Positions 14,620 through 23,329 of a DNA stretch of 31,493 nucleotides are shown here, one piece after another. This DNA is from an archaeon. Lineage in GTDB: Archaea; Iainarchaeota; Iainarchaeia; Iainarchaeales; Iainarchaeaceae. The stretch covers positions 1 through 31,493 of the forward strand of contig JANLGZ010000083.1 of the NCBI GenBank assembly GCA_024653905.1, read 5' to 3'. Below the pieces are notes generated by a model, which worked only from the letters and a program-made list of their open reading frames with translations, did not search any database and was not told where the DNA came from. A program made the translations under genes and the position numbers. The first letter of the stretch is position 1. Every line of letters begins with the position of its first letter.

Positions 14620-17600
14620 ATATAATCCTTCCAAGGAAGTATTTCTAAATCTTCTTCTTTGATTCGCACAATTGAATGCAGGAATGCTTTTGCAATCTGA
14701 AGATTTGTTATAAGCGGAACATTATAATCAATAGCCATTCTTCTGATATCATACTTAGGGTCTGTTGCGATTTGCTTGAAGGGGTCTGCAACAGTTATCA
14801 CAAGATCTAATTCATTTTTTTGTAATTTTGTAAGAACATTGGGTTGTTTTTCCTCATGCAATTTGTAAACTATTTCACATTTAACATTATTTTCTTTTAG
14901 AAATTCGAAAGTATGATCGGTTGCAAAAATAGTGTAACCCGCATTTGCAAGTTCTTTTATTTCAGCGAGTAATTTTTCCTTATTAGCCTGACCAGTTAGA
15001 GAAATCAGAATATTCTTTTTTGGAATTGTATAACCCGTACTCAAAAGAGATTTCAGGAATGCATCCTCAAATGTTGTTCCTATGCAGGCTACTTCTCCGG
15101 TTGAAGCCATTTCAACTCCTGAAACAGGGTCGGCTCCTTTTAATCTTGAAAATGAAAACTGTGGAGCTTTAACCCCTACATGATCTAATTCTAAAAAAGA
15201 ATGATTATGTACAGGAATCTCTTCACCCATAATTGCTCTTGTTGCTAATCCAATAAAATTTGTCCCGGTTACTTTTGAAACAAAAGGCATTGATCTTGAA
15301 GCACGCAAATTAACCTCAATAACTTTAACCTCATTATCTTTGGCAATAAACTGAATATTGAAAGGGCCTGAAATTTCAAGTGATTTAGCCATTTTGGAAG
15401 CAATTTCTTTCATTTTGGAAACAGTTGCAAGATAAGTTTTCTGGGGGGGTAGAACCATTGTAGCATCCCCTGAGTGAACACCTGCATTTTCAATGTGTTC
15501 AGTAACCGCAATAACAACAATTTCTCCATTTTTTGCAACTGCATCAATTTCAAGTTCTTTCGCATTCAAAATGAATTTACTTATTACAACAGGATAATCC
15601 TTATCTAATGCAGTAGCAACTGAAAGATATTCTTCAAGTTCTTCTCCATTAAAAGCAACAGCCATTGCAGAACCGCTGAGGACATACGAAGGCCGGATTA
15701 AAACAGGGTAAGAAACTTTTTCTGCAAATTTTTTTGCTTCAGCAATTGTTGTTAGTTCTTTCCATTCTGGTTGAGGAACTTTTAGAGAATCACAAAGAGA
15801 ACTGAACTTATTCCTGTCTTCAGCAATATCGATTTTATTAGGCGCAGTTCCAAGAACATTCATACCAAGCTGTTGACATTTTAATGCTAAATTATTTGGA
15901 ATCTGACCCCCGACAGAAACAATTATCCCTATAGGATTTTCTTTTTCATAAATATCAGCAACATTTTCAAGAGAAAGTTCATCGAAATAAAGTTTATCAC
16001 ATTCATCATAATCTGTTGAAACAGTTTCTGGATTAAAATTAATCATTATTGTTTCGTAACCAAGCTCTTTGAGTTCTTTTACACAGGAGACACAGCAAAA
16101 ATCAAATTCAACACTTGAACCAATTTTATAAGCACCTGAACCTAAAACCATTACTTTCTTTTTCCCCTCAAAAGTAACATCGTCTTCTGTTCCATTGTAA
16201 GTCATGTACAAATAATTTGTTTGTGCGGGATATTCTGCTGCAAGAGTATCTATTTGTTTTACAAAAGAAAATATTTCCATTGTTTTTCTTTTTTCACGCA
16301 CATATTTTTCACTGACATTATTCAAAAGCATTGAAATCTGCTTATCTGAAAAACCCTGTTTTTTCGCTTTAACCAAAAGTTCTCGAGAAATTGAATCTAT
16401 ATTTTCAGTTTCAATGCTTTTTTTCAAATCAACAACGTTTTTTATTTTATATAAAAACCATTTATCAATTTTTGAAGCAGAATGAATTTTATCAATTGAA
16501 ATTCCTTTCTCCATTGCATCAACAATTGCAAAAACCCTCTGATCTGTCGGGTACCTGACTTCATGGGCTAGTTTTTTGAAGTAAACCTTGTTTCCAACCA
16601 AACCGTACATGCCAATATGAAGCATTCTGATTGCTTTCTGCATTGCTTCTTCAAAGGTTTTCCCGATTGCCATTACTTCCCCTACACTTTTCATTTCAGT
16701 TCCTATCCTTTTAGAAACATTCCTGAATTTCGCTAAGTCCCACCTCGGAATTTTAACAACAACATAATCCAAAGCAGGTTCAAAGCATGCTTTTGTGGTT
16801 TTTGTGACCTGATTTTCCAAATCAAGAAGTGAATACCCAAGGCCTAATTTTGCTGCAACAAATGCAAGAGGATAACCTGTAGCTTTTGATGCCAAAGCTG
16901 AGCTTCTTGAAAGCCGAGCATTAACCTCAATAACCCTGTATTCATCATTTTCAGGATTCAGAGCGAATTGTATATTACATTCCCCGATAATTCCAAGGCG
17001 CCTTATTACTTTAATAGAAATTTCCCTGAGCTTATGGTACTCATGATTATCAAGAGTTTGAGAAGGAGCAACTACAATTGATTCCCCTGTATGGATCCCT
17101 AAAGGATCAAAGTTTTCCATGTTACAAACAGTAATGCAATTATCAAATGCATCTCTCACAACTTCATATTCAATTTCTTTCCAACCAGATAAACATTCTT
17201 CCACAAGAATTTGCTTTGAATATTTGAATGCCTTTAAAGCCAGGTCTTCCAACTCTTCCATTGTTTGTGCAACACCACTTCCTTTTCCGCCAAGTGCAAA
17301 AGCAGCTCTAACCATTATAGGATAACCAATTTTTTCTGCAGCACCTAAAGCCTCTTCCACAGAATTAACTGCAAATGATTTTGGAGTGTCAACATTAACC
17401 GCATTAAGCTCACGCTTGAATAATTCCCTATCCTCAGTAATCTGAATTGTTTTAACAGGAGTTCCAAGAACTTTTACATTGTGTTTTTTCAAAACCCCAG
17501 AATTTTCTAAATCAAAACCACAATTCAAAGCAGTTTGTCCTCCAAAAGAAAGCAAAATCCCGTCTGGTTTTTCTTTTTCAATTACTTTTTCAACAAAATA

Positions 17601-17834
17601 AGGAGTTACCGGCAAAAAATAAACCTGGTCAGCAAAACCTTTTGATGTTTGCACAGTGGCAATATTTGGATTAATTACAATAGTTTCAATACCCTCTTCC
17701 TTCAAAGCCTTAATAGCTTGGCTTCCAGAATAATCAAATTCTCCAGCCTGTCCAATCTGCAGAGCACCAGAACCAAGAATCAAAACTTTTTTCGGTTTTT
17801 CGATTTTATTTTCTTCAGTTTTTTTTTCTTCCAT
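14616..17834 (-). CDS. carB: Carbamoyl phosphate synthase large subunit, CAD/Bacteroidetes-like form
   Basis: Makes carbamoyl phosphate from bicarbonate, ammonia and two ATP, for arginine and pyrimidine synthesis. Two homologous ATP-grasp halves are visible: the first opens with GSGALQIGQAGEFDYSGSQA, the second (about residue 555) with GSGAYKIGSSVEFDFC. A C-terminal MGS-like allosteric domain occupies about 930-1072. The sequence ENAGVHSGDAT and the GVKAPQFSFSRLKGAD stretch resemble human CAD and Bacteroidetes CarB more than E. coli CarB. The ATG at 17834 is chosen over the GTG at 17843 because AGGTGA lies five bases upstream. It is translationally coupled to the TSUP gene and converges with the redoxin gene. 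Confidence 0.97.
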   Translation of the reverse strand: MEEKKTEENKIEKPKKVLILGSGALQIGQAGEFDYSGSQAIKALKEEGIETIVINPNIATVQTSKGFADQVYFLPVTPYFVEKVIEKEKPDGILLSFGGQTALNCGFDLENSGVLKKHNVKVLGTPVKTIQITEDRELFKRELNAVNVDTPKSFAVNSVEEALGAAEKIGYPIMVRAAFALGGKGSGVAQTMEELEDLALKAFKYSKQILVEECLSGWKEIEYEVVRDAFDNCITVCNMENFDPLGIHTGESIVVAPSQTLDNHEYHKLREISIKVIRRLGIIGECNIQFALNPENDEYRVIEVNARLSRSSALASKATGYPLAFVAAKLGLGYSLLDLENQVTKTTKACFEPALDYVVVKIPRWDLAKFRNVSKRIGTEMKSVGEVMAIGKTFEEAMQKAIRMLHIGMYGLVGNKVYFKKLAHEVRYPTDQRVFAIVDAMEKGISIDKIHSASKIDKWFLYKIKNVVDLKKSIETENIDSISRELLVKAKKQGFSDKQISMLLNNVSEKYVREKRKTMEIFSFVKQIDTLAAEYPAQTNYLYMTYNGTEDDVTFEGKKKVMVLGSGAYKIGSSVEFDFCCVSCVKELKELGYETIMINFNPETVSTDYDECDKLYFDELSLENVADIYEKENPIGIIVSVGGQIPNNLALKCQQLGMNVLGTAPNKIDIAEDRNKFSSLCDSLKVPQPEWKELTTIAEAKKFAEKVSYPVLIRPSYVLSGSAMAVAFNGEELEEYLSVATALDKDYPVVISKFILNAKELEIDAVAKNGEIVVIAVTEHIENAGVHSGDATMVLPPQKTYLATVSKMKEIASKMAKSLEISGPFNIQFIAKDNEVKVIEVNLRASRSMPFVSKVTGTNFIGLATRAIMGEEIPVHNHSFLELDHVGVKAPQFSFSRLKGADPVSGVEMASTGEVACIGTTFEDAFLKSLLSTGYTIPKKNILISLTGQANKEKLLAEIKELANAGYTIFATDHTFEFLKENNVKCEIVYKLHEEKQPNVLTKLQKNELDLVITVADPFKQIATDPKYDIRRMAIDYNVPLITNLQIAKAFLHSIVRIKEEDLEILPWKDYI

Positions 17835-17839
17835 AAATA

Positions 17840-17845
17840 TCACCT
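17840..17845 (-). promoter_or_regulatory. Shine-Dalgarno site of carB overlapping the TSUP stop codon
   Basis: Read on the minus strand, AGGTGA ends five bases before the carB ATG, and its last three bases are the TGA stop of the upstream permease gene. This fixes the carB start at 17834 and implies translational coupling. Confidence 0.75.
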
Positions 17846-18589
17846 AAAAAATAAAAAATACCCTCCAAAAATAATCGCAAGCAGAACAAATGAATATTTC
17901 ATAAATACATTTCCTTTTTCAATAGCGATTTTGGTTCCAAAAAAAGCACCAATAAATGCACCTATTGCAAGCGGTATTCCAATTGAAAAATCAACTATTC
18001 CTGCATAGAGGAAAACAATAAGCGAACCAAGAGAAGAGAAAAGTGAAAGGTAAGTTGCAAGTGAAAGGCTTTGTACAAAATCAAGCCCAAGAACCTGAGT
18101 GCTTATTATTCTGCCAAACGTTCCTGCCCCTGGTCCGAAAAAACCTCTATAAACCCCCAAAACAAGATTTCCAATGGAAGCAAGTGCAATGGATTTGTTG
18201 CTTATGTCTTTTCTCTGTGCAGGTTTCAGTCCTTTTGGAGAAAAGAACAACAGCAATGCACCGAGGATTATAAGAACACCGACAATTTTGAAAAGAACCT
18301 CAGGATTAATAGAAATGAGAATCATCGCACCAATAATTCCGCCTATTGTGTGACAGGCAACCATTAATGCCGGGACTTTGAATCCAATGTTAAGCTTACC
18401 CATTATTTTAGGCAATCTTCCGAATGATGCCACAAAAATAGCAAGTCTGTTTGTTGCAATCGCTACTGCTGGAGCAAGTCCAATGAACAATAATGCAGGA
18501 ACAATTACAAGAGCTCCGCCTCCGGAAAAAGTAGCATATACCATTGCTATAAGCCCTGCAAAAAAAGCGGCAATCTGTTCGAAAATCAT
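17840..18589 (-). CDS. TSUP (TauE/SafE)-family anion permease
   Basis: A 249-residue membrane protein with about eight helices in two halves. The N-terminal half has GLIAMVYATFSGGGALVIVP followed by ATNRLAIFVAS; the second half repeats the pattern as GVYRGFFGPGAGTFGRI and ATYLSLFSSLGSLIVF. This is the TSUP signature. Family members move sulfite, sulfonates, sulfoacetate or related organic anions. The gene sits between carA and carB, with GGAG upstream of its ATG and its stop inside the carB ribosome binding site, so it belongs to the car operon. The substrate is unknown. Confidence 0.9.
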   Translation of the reverse strand: MIFEQIAAFFAGLIAMVYATFSGGGALVIVPALLFIGLAPAVAIATNRLAIFVASFGRLPKIMGKLNIGFKVPALMVACHTIGGIIGAMILISINPEVLFKIVGVLIILGALLLFFSPKGLKPAQRKDISNKSIALASIGNLVLGVYRGFFGPGAGTFGRIISTQVLGLDFVQSLSLATYLSLFSSLGSLIVFLYAGIVDFSIGIPLAIGAFIGAFFGTKIAIEKGNVFMKYSFVLLAIIFGGYFLFFR

Positions 18590-18641
18590 TTTAGTAACTC
18601 CAAAAAAACATTATAAATATTCATTTTAGCAACTCCAAAAA
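18586..18641. repeat. 35-bp tandem duplication of the carA 3' end
   Basis: Bases 18586-18606 and 18621-18641 match at 20 of 21 positions, offset by 35. Read on the minus strand the first copy encodes the last residues of carA (FLELLK, stop). The second copy also can encode FLELLK-stop, and its GGAG and ATG now act as ribosome binding site and start of the TSUP permease gene. Confidence 0.75.
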
Positions 18642-19703
18642 TCTGTCAAATAAATAGTTCGTATCAACTGGCCCAGGATTTGATTCCGGATGAAACTGAA
18701 CAGAAAAGAATGGTTTGTGTTTATGTCTTATACCCTCAACAGTATCATCATTTGCATTTTTCATCCAAACTTCCCAGTTAGGAGGAAGAGTCGCTTCTTT
18801 AATTGCAAACCCATGGTTCTGAGAAGTAATGAAACACTTTTTTTTACCCACAATATAACAAGGCTGATTTTGTGAACGATGACCATATTTTAATTTATAA
18901 GTATCAGCACCTGCTGCCAATGCAAGAAGCTGATTGCCCAAGCAGATTCCAAAAATCGGGATTTCTTTTTCAATTGTTTTTTTAATATTAGCAATAGTTT
19001 CTTTGCACATCTTCGGATCTCCAGGACCATTACTAATAAATAAACCATCAAAATTTTTGTGTTCAAATTTTTCATCAAAAAAATCAAAATCCCATGGAAC
19101 TCTTATAATTTGAACATCTCTTTTGAGAAATTCGTGAATAATATTATTCTTAACCCCGCAATCAACAAGCAATATTTTTTTACCTGATTTTTCCCCATAG
19201 GTCACAGGCTTGTGAATGCTTACATCCTCCACAAGATTTTCTTTGTTTGGATCATAAAAATCAACATCTTTATTTTTAATAATTATTTTTCCAAGCATTG
19301 CTCCTTTTTCACGCAAAATTTTTGTCAAAGCACGAATATCAATTCCTGTAATTGCAGGAATCTTTTCTTCAGTTAACCATTCACTTAGTGATTTTGAAGC
19401 TGAATGATGAGAATACCCCTCAGAATAATCCTGAACTATTAAACCCTGAACCTGAATTTTATGCGATTCAAAATTTTTAATCAATTGATTTTCAAGAATT
19501 TTACTAGGCACACCATAATTCCCTATTAATGGATAAGTAAGACAAAGTATTTGACCTGCATATGAAGGATCAGTAAGACTTTCAGGATAGCCAACCATTC
19601 CTGTGTTGAAAACAACTTCTCCTGCGGTTGAAAAAGGAAAACCGAAAGAGCTTCCTTCAAAAACAGTACCGTCCTCTAAAATGAGTTTAGCTTTCATAGC
19701 CAC
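18621..19703 (-). CDS. carA: Carbamoyl phosphate synthase small subunit (glutaminase)
   Basis: Releases ammonia from glutamine for CarB. The N-terminal domain shows LEDGTVFEGSSFG, GEVVFNTGMVGYPESLTDPS and LTYPLIGNYG. The C-terminal class I amidotransferase domain has the nucleophile Cys near residue 254 (FGICLGNQ) and the His/Glu pair near 338/340 (FHPES), the same 84-residue separation as in E. coli CarA. The frame is open upstream to an ATG at 19769, but the extra residues are hydrophobic and unmatched. The GTG at 19703 lies seven bases after a GGGAGG, and the ATG at 19697 gives the classical MKAKL start; either is possible. Its 3' end is duplicated in front of the TSUP gene. Confidence 0.95.
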   Translation of the reverse strand: MAMKAKLILEDGTVFEGSSFGFPFSTAGEVVFNTGMVGYPESLTDPSYAGQILCLTYPLIGNYGVPSKILENQLIKNFESHKIQVQGLIVQDYSEGYSHHSASKSLSEWLTEEKIPAITGIDIRALTKILREKGAMLGKIIIKNKDVDFYDPNKENLVEDVSIHKPVTYGEKSGKKILLVDCGVKNNIIHEFLKRDVQIIRVPWDFDFFDEKFEHKNFDGLFISNGPGDPKMCKETIANIKKTIEKEIPIFGICLGNQLLALAAGADTYKLKYGHRSQNQPCYIVGKKKCFITSQNHGFAIKEATLPPNWEVWMKNANDDTVEGIRHKHKPFFSVQFHPESNPGPVDTNYLFDRFLELLK

Positions 19704-19797
19704 GGGAATGCCTCCCACTTGAAAAAATTGAAAGAAAAAGGTCTTGACAACAAAAACTGGCCAAAACAAAAACTAAACTTATTCATCCTAAAAAAAG

Positions 19798-19822
19798 ATT
19801 TATACCCATCAAAGTTTATAAG
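19798..19822 (-). promoter_or_regulatory. Probable promoter of the carA-TSUP-carB operon
   Basis: On the minus strand CTTATAAACT (19813-19822) and GTATAAATC (19798-19806) are both good TATA boxes in the 149-base gap between SulP and carA. The nearer one would start transcription about 70 bases before carA. No clear operator or riboswitch is seen. Confidence 0.4.
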
Positions 19823-19852
19823 GGTTTTGAATGGTTTTGCGACATAATAAGG

Positions 19853-21514
19853 TTATTTTGTTTCCTGTTCTTTTTCACGGGAAGCAATGAGGCTTTTTTC
19901 AGCGTAATCTATTGCAGCACCAGTTGTCCCAAATATGTGTTCTTTTTCCATGAGACTTGTGAAAGTATGGTCGCGGAACAGCACTTTTTCCGCAGCATTG
20001 GAAAGCTCAGTCAGGTAAACTGTTTTATGTTCACGCTGTCTTTCCATTAGGAAAGAATTAAGACGCGCCACGCCTGTGCTGTCTATGAAAGGAACGTGTG
20101 TCATGCGCAGTATTATTATGGGTTTTTTCATGTGCATGTGCTCGTTGAGCTTGCGGTCAAAAACATTCATTGCACCAAAAAAGAACGGACCGTGAATAGT
20201 GTAAATAGTTATATTCTCCTCCAACAAAGGATTGGCATATATCCTGAAGTTGATGCCGTTCTTTTTGTCATACTCTTCCATATGGGAAATGTCAGTCATT
20301 TTTGTCAGCCTGATGAACAGCAAGAATATTGCTAGGAACATGCCCACTTGAACGGCAAAAACAAGATCTGTAAAAACAGTAAGCAGAAAAGTGATTGCAA
20401 GAACTGCAGTATCAGACCTTGATATGCGAGAAATTGTGAAAAATTCATTTATATTAATCATATTCAGGGAAACAAACATCAGTATGCCGGCAAGAAAAGC
20501 AGTAGGGATAAATTTTGCTACTGGTGCAAAAACAAGTAAAATGAGAAGCAAAAAAAGTGCGTGGATTACTCCTGAATATTTTGTTTTTGCGCCTTCTCTT
20601 ATGTTAACTGCACTTCTTGCTATTGCCGCAGTGCTTGGGATTCCTCCAAAAAACGGAATTACAATATTGGCAATTCCCTGACTTCTAAGTTCTTTGTCAG
20701 AATCATGTTTCGTATTTGTCATACCATCACACACAACAGCACATAAAAGCGCTTCAATTGCACCAAGCAATGCAATGGTGAAAGCAGATGGAAGAACCTG
20801 TCTGACAAGGTCAAGATTAAAATTCAGGAGGCTGAATGACGGCAAGCCGGAAGGAATATCCCCAACAACAGGTATGTCCAAAGCAAAATAAATAGTTATA
20901 GCTGTAAAAAATATGAGTGCAAGTATTGAGGCGGGTATGTTACGAAGAAATCTATTTTTTTCAGCCAGCAAAGGATAAAAGTGCAAGATTACCAACGTAC
21001 CTAAGGCAATACTAATAGCTAACAAACTTGAATTTGGAAGATGAAAAATAATTTCCCTTACATTAGTCCATATAAATTCGTGAGGCGGGATGGATAATCC
21101 TAAAAAGTTTGCAAGCTGACCTATAAAAATTATCACCCCAATACCGCTTGTGAAACCGGAAATTATTGGAAGAGGAATATATTTTACAAGCTTCCCAAAA
21201 TTTAATGCTCCAAATCCAAGTTGTAAAATACCTGCCAGTAATCCTGCCAAAAGCAAACCCTCAATACCAAACTTGTTCACAGTGGCAAGAATTATCACGG
21301 TCATTGCACCAGTGGGCCCCGTAATTGAGAATCTTGAACCGCCAAAAGAAGAACCTAAAATCCCAGCAATTATAGCAGTGTACAGCCCCATTATTGGAGG
21401 TACGCCAGAAGCTATTGCGAACGCTATCGCAAGTGGAAGAGCAACTATTGCTGTAATAAAGCCAGCCTTAAGGTCAAATATAAATGCTTCGGAAAAATAT
21501 TTTTTAATGTTCAT
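19853..21514 (-). CDS. SulP/SLC26-family anion transporter with STAS domain
   Basis: A 553-residue membrane protein. The transporter core (about 1-420) opens with FDLKAGFITAIVALPLAIAF and contains PIMGLYTAIIAGILG, SITGPTGAMTV and GGIPSTAAIARSAVN, all typical of SulP. The C-terminal STAS domain (about 430-540) has HVPFIDSTGVARL with the conserved Asp-Ser-Thr. SulP members carry sulfate, bicarbonate or other anions with protons or sodium. The gene precedes carA on the same strand; since carbamoyl phosphate synthase uses bicarbonate, a BicA-like bicarbonate role is a reasonable but unproven idea. Sulfate uptake is the alternative. Confidence 0.92.
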   Translation of the reverse strand: MNIKKYFSEAFIFDLKAGFITAIVALPLAIAFAIASGVPPIMGLYTAIIAGILGSSFGGSRFSITGPTGAMTVIILATVNKFGIEGLLLAGLLAGILQLGFGALNFGKLVKYIPLPIISGFTSGIGVIIFIGQLANFLGLSIPPHEFIWTNVREIIFHLPNSSLLAISIALGTLVILHFYPLLAEKNRFLRNIPASILALIFFTAITIYFALDIPVVGDIPSGLPSFSLLNFNLDLVRQVLPSAFTIALLGAIEALLCAVVCDGMTNTKHDSDKELRSQGIANIVIPFFGGIPSTAAIARSAVNIREGAKTKYSGVIHALFLLLILLVFAPVAKFIPTAFLAGILMFVSLNMININEFFTISRISRSDTAVLAITFLLTVFTDLVFAVQVGMFLAIFLLFIRLTKMTDISHMEEYDKKNGINFRIYANPLLEENITIYTIHGPFFFGAMNVFDRKLNEHMHMKKPIIILRMTHVPFIDSTGVARLNSFLMERQREHKTVYLTELSNAAEKVLFRDHTFTSLMEKEHIFGTTGAAIDYAEKSLIASREKEQETK

Positions 21515-21688
21515 TGTCCCACGACTCAGTAATATAAAACAACAATTTTCATCCTAAGAAGAGATAATTATGGTTATTCATATTGCTTCTAGTTGGATTA
21601 ATAAATCTACCCAAACCTGCAACATAACAAAATAAATATTTTGAATTTTTTATGCCAAGGGAACACTTATATTATTTTCATTAAAAAA

Positions 21689-23206
21689 TTACTTGTTCAA
21701 TCCAACAGTATTCAGCATCTTCTCAGTTGCCTTTATTGCTGCTACTATTTGGTCAGAATCAATTCCTGTTGTTTTGAATTCTCTGCCACCATTCTTCCAG
21801 ATTATGGTTGTTTCAACAATAGCATCGGTTCTTCCTCCTGGGGGAATTCTAACCTCATAATCAATTAAATTTGGTAAATGCAAATCAACATCCTTTGCAG
21901 CCTGTTTTAAACAATTCATAAAAGCATCATAGCCCCCATCTCCTTCAGAGAACTTTTCAATAGTAGAACCATTGAAATTTATGGAAAGCTTTGCTTTTGG
22001 TTTTCCTTCAGAAGAGGAAACTATTTCAAAATTAATTATTTGCACATTTTTTTCAATCGGAGTTTTCAGAACATCCGCAATTATAAAAGGCAAATCCTCT
22101 ATAGTAACAGTTTCTTTTCTGTCCCCAAGAGAAACTATTTTTTTCAGAACAAACGCTTTTTGTTCAGGAGTAAGCTCTATATCCAGCTCTTTGAGATTAT
22201 GCTCTAAACTTGCTTTGCCACTAAGTTTTCCAAGGGCATATTCTCTTTTTCTCCCGAACCTTTCAGGAGTAAGAGGATTAGCATAAAGGTTTCCTTTAGC
22301 GTCCCCGTCAGCATGGATTCCTGCAGTTTGTGTAAAAACATCCTCGCCAATTATTGGTTTATTGCTTGGAATTTTTTTTCCTGAAATTCTTTCAACAAAC
22401 TTTGCAACTTTTACCAAAGCAGATTCATCAACACCTGTTTTGAAATCAGTTTTATCATTGATTACAGCAACAACCTCAGCAATAGGAGCATTTCCTGTTC
22501 TTTCACCCAAACCATTTATTGTGCAATGCACAGCAGTTATTCCTTCACTAACAGCCATTAATGCATTTGCGGTTGCCAAGCCATAATCATTATGGCTATG
22601 AAAATCCATTCCTTCTATTGGATAAACTTTTTTCATTTCTTGTAAATATTTTTGCACCTGCAATGGGTCCAAAACACCAAGAGTATCAGGAAGCATTAAA
22701 CGATTTATCCCTGTTTCTTTTAATTTTTTAGCAAACTCAAGAACATATTCTTTTGAATCTTTAATCCCATTGCTCCAATCTTCCAAATAAACATTAACTG
22801 TTATGCCTTTCGATTTTGCATATTCAATTACTTTTCGAGTATCAGTGAAATGTTCCTGAGGTTCTTTTCTTAATTGATTTCTGCAGTGTTTTTCAGAACC
22901 CTTTGCAAGCATGTTCATCGTTATACAACCAGCTTCTTCTAACCAGTCAACTGAAGAAGTATTAACAAAACCTAAAACCTCTATTTTTTCAAGAAAACCT
23001 TCTTTTTTCGCCCAAACACAAATTTCTTTTACAGTTTCTTTTTCCCCATCACTTACTTTAGCAGAAGCTATTTCTAATCGATCAACTTTAACTTCCTTAA
23101 GAAGCATTTTGGCAATTGATAATTTTTCTTGAGAAGAAAAAGAAACTCCTCTTGTTTGTTCTCCGTCTCTTAGAGTTACGTCAACTATTTTTACTAAACC
23201 AGTCAT
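21689..23206 (-). CDS. Alpha-isopropylmalate/citramalate synthase family enzyme
   Basis: Condenses acetyl-CoA with a 2-oxoacid in branched-chain amino acid synthesis. A TIM-barrel HMGL-like domain (about 5-270) begins with VTLRDGEQTRGVSFS, the catalytic Arg being R13. It carries FHSHNDYGLATANAL with the metal-binding His pair and NGLGERTGNAP. The linker contains GENVFTQTAGIHADG (written here by its family consensus; the window reads GEDVF). A C-terminal LeuA-type allosteric domain (about 385-500) has GDGGYDAF and ends in DSDQIVAAIKATEKML, so feedback inhibition is likely. The sequence resembles the Bacteroidetes-type isopropylmalate synthase as I remember it. Substrate choice (2-oxoisovalerate versus pyruvate) cannot be read safely, so no symbol is given. 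leuC and leuD are 10 kb away. Confidence 0.9.
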   Translation of the reverse strand: MTGLVKIVDVTLRDGEQTRGVSFSSQEKLSIAKMLLKEVKVDRLEIASAKVSDGEKETVKEICVWAKKEGFLEKIEVLGFVNTSSVDWLEEAGCITMNMLAKGSEKHCRNQLRKEPQEHFTDTRKVIEYAKSKGITVNVYLEDWSNGIKDSKEYVLEFAKKLKETGINRLMLPDTLGVLDPLQVQKYLQEMKKVYPIEGMDFHSHNDYGLATANALMAVSEGITAVHCTINGLGERTGNAPIAEVVAVINDKTDFKTGVDESALVKVAKFVERISGKKIPSNKPIIGEDVFTQTAGIHADGDAKGNLYANPLTPERFGRKREYALGKLSGKASLEHNLKELDIELTPEQKAFVLKKIVSLGDRKETVTIEDLPFIIADVLKTPIEKNVQIINFEIVSSSEGKPKAKLSINFNGSTIEKFSEGDGGYDAFMNCLKQAAKDVDLHLPNLIDYEVRIPPGGRTDAIVETTIIWKNGGREFKTTGIDSDQIVAAIKATEKMLNTVGLNK

Positions 23207-23329
23207 TTTAAATCATCATGAATAATTGTGCTCAATGGGAAAGGAAAATAATATTGGCAGGAGAAGTTCCCGATTCCTTCTTTTGACCATAAATAAAAAT
23301 GAACCCAAAAAAGCTTTTAAATCAGGGTT

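Noticed and set aside
19704..19769. N-terminal extension of carA
   Set aside because: The extra residues are a hydrophobic translation of the leader and include the GGGAGG ribosome binding site.
19831..19890. Short plus-strand ORF of 19 codons with a TATA-like box 28 bases upstream
   Set aside because: The TATA elements here are better explained as the carA promoter, and the ORF runs antisense into the SulP gene.
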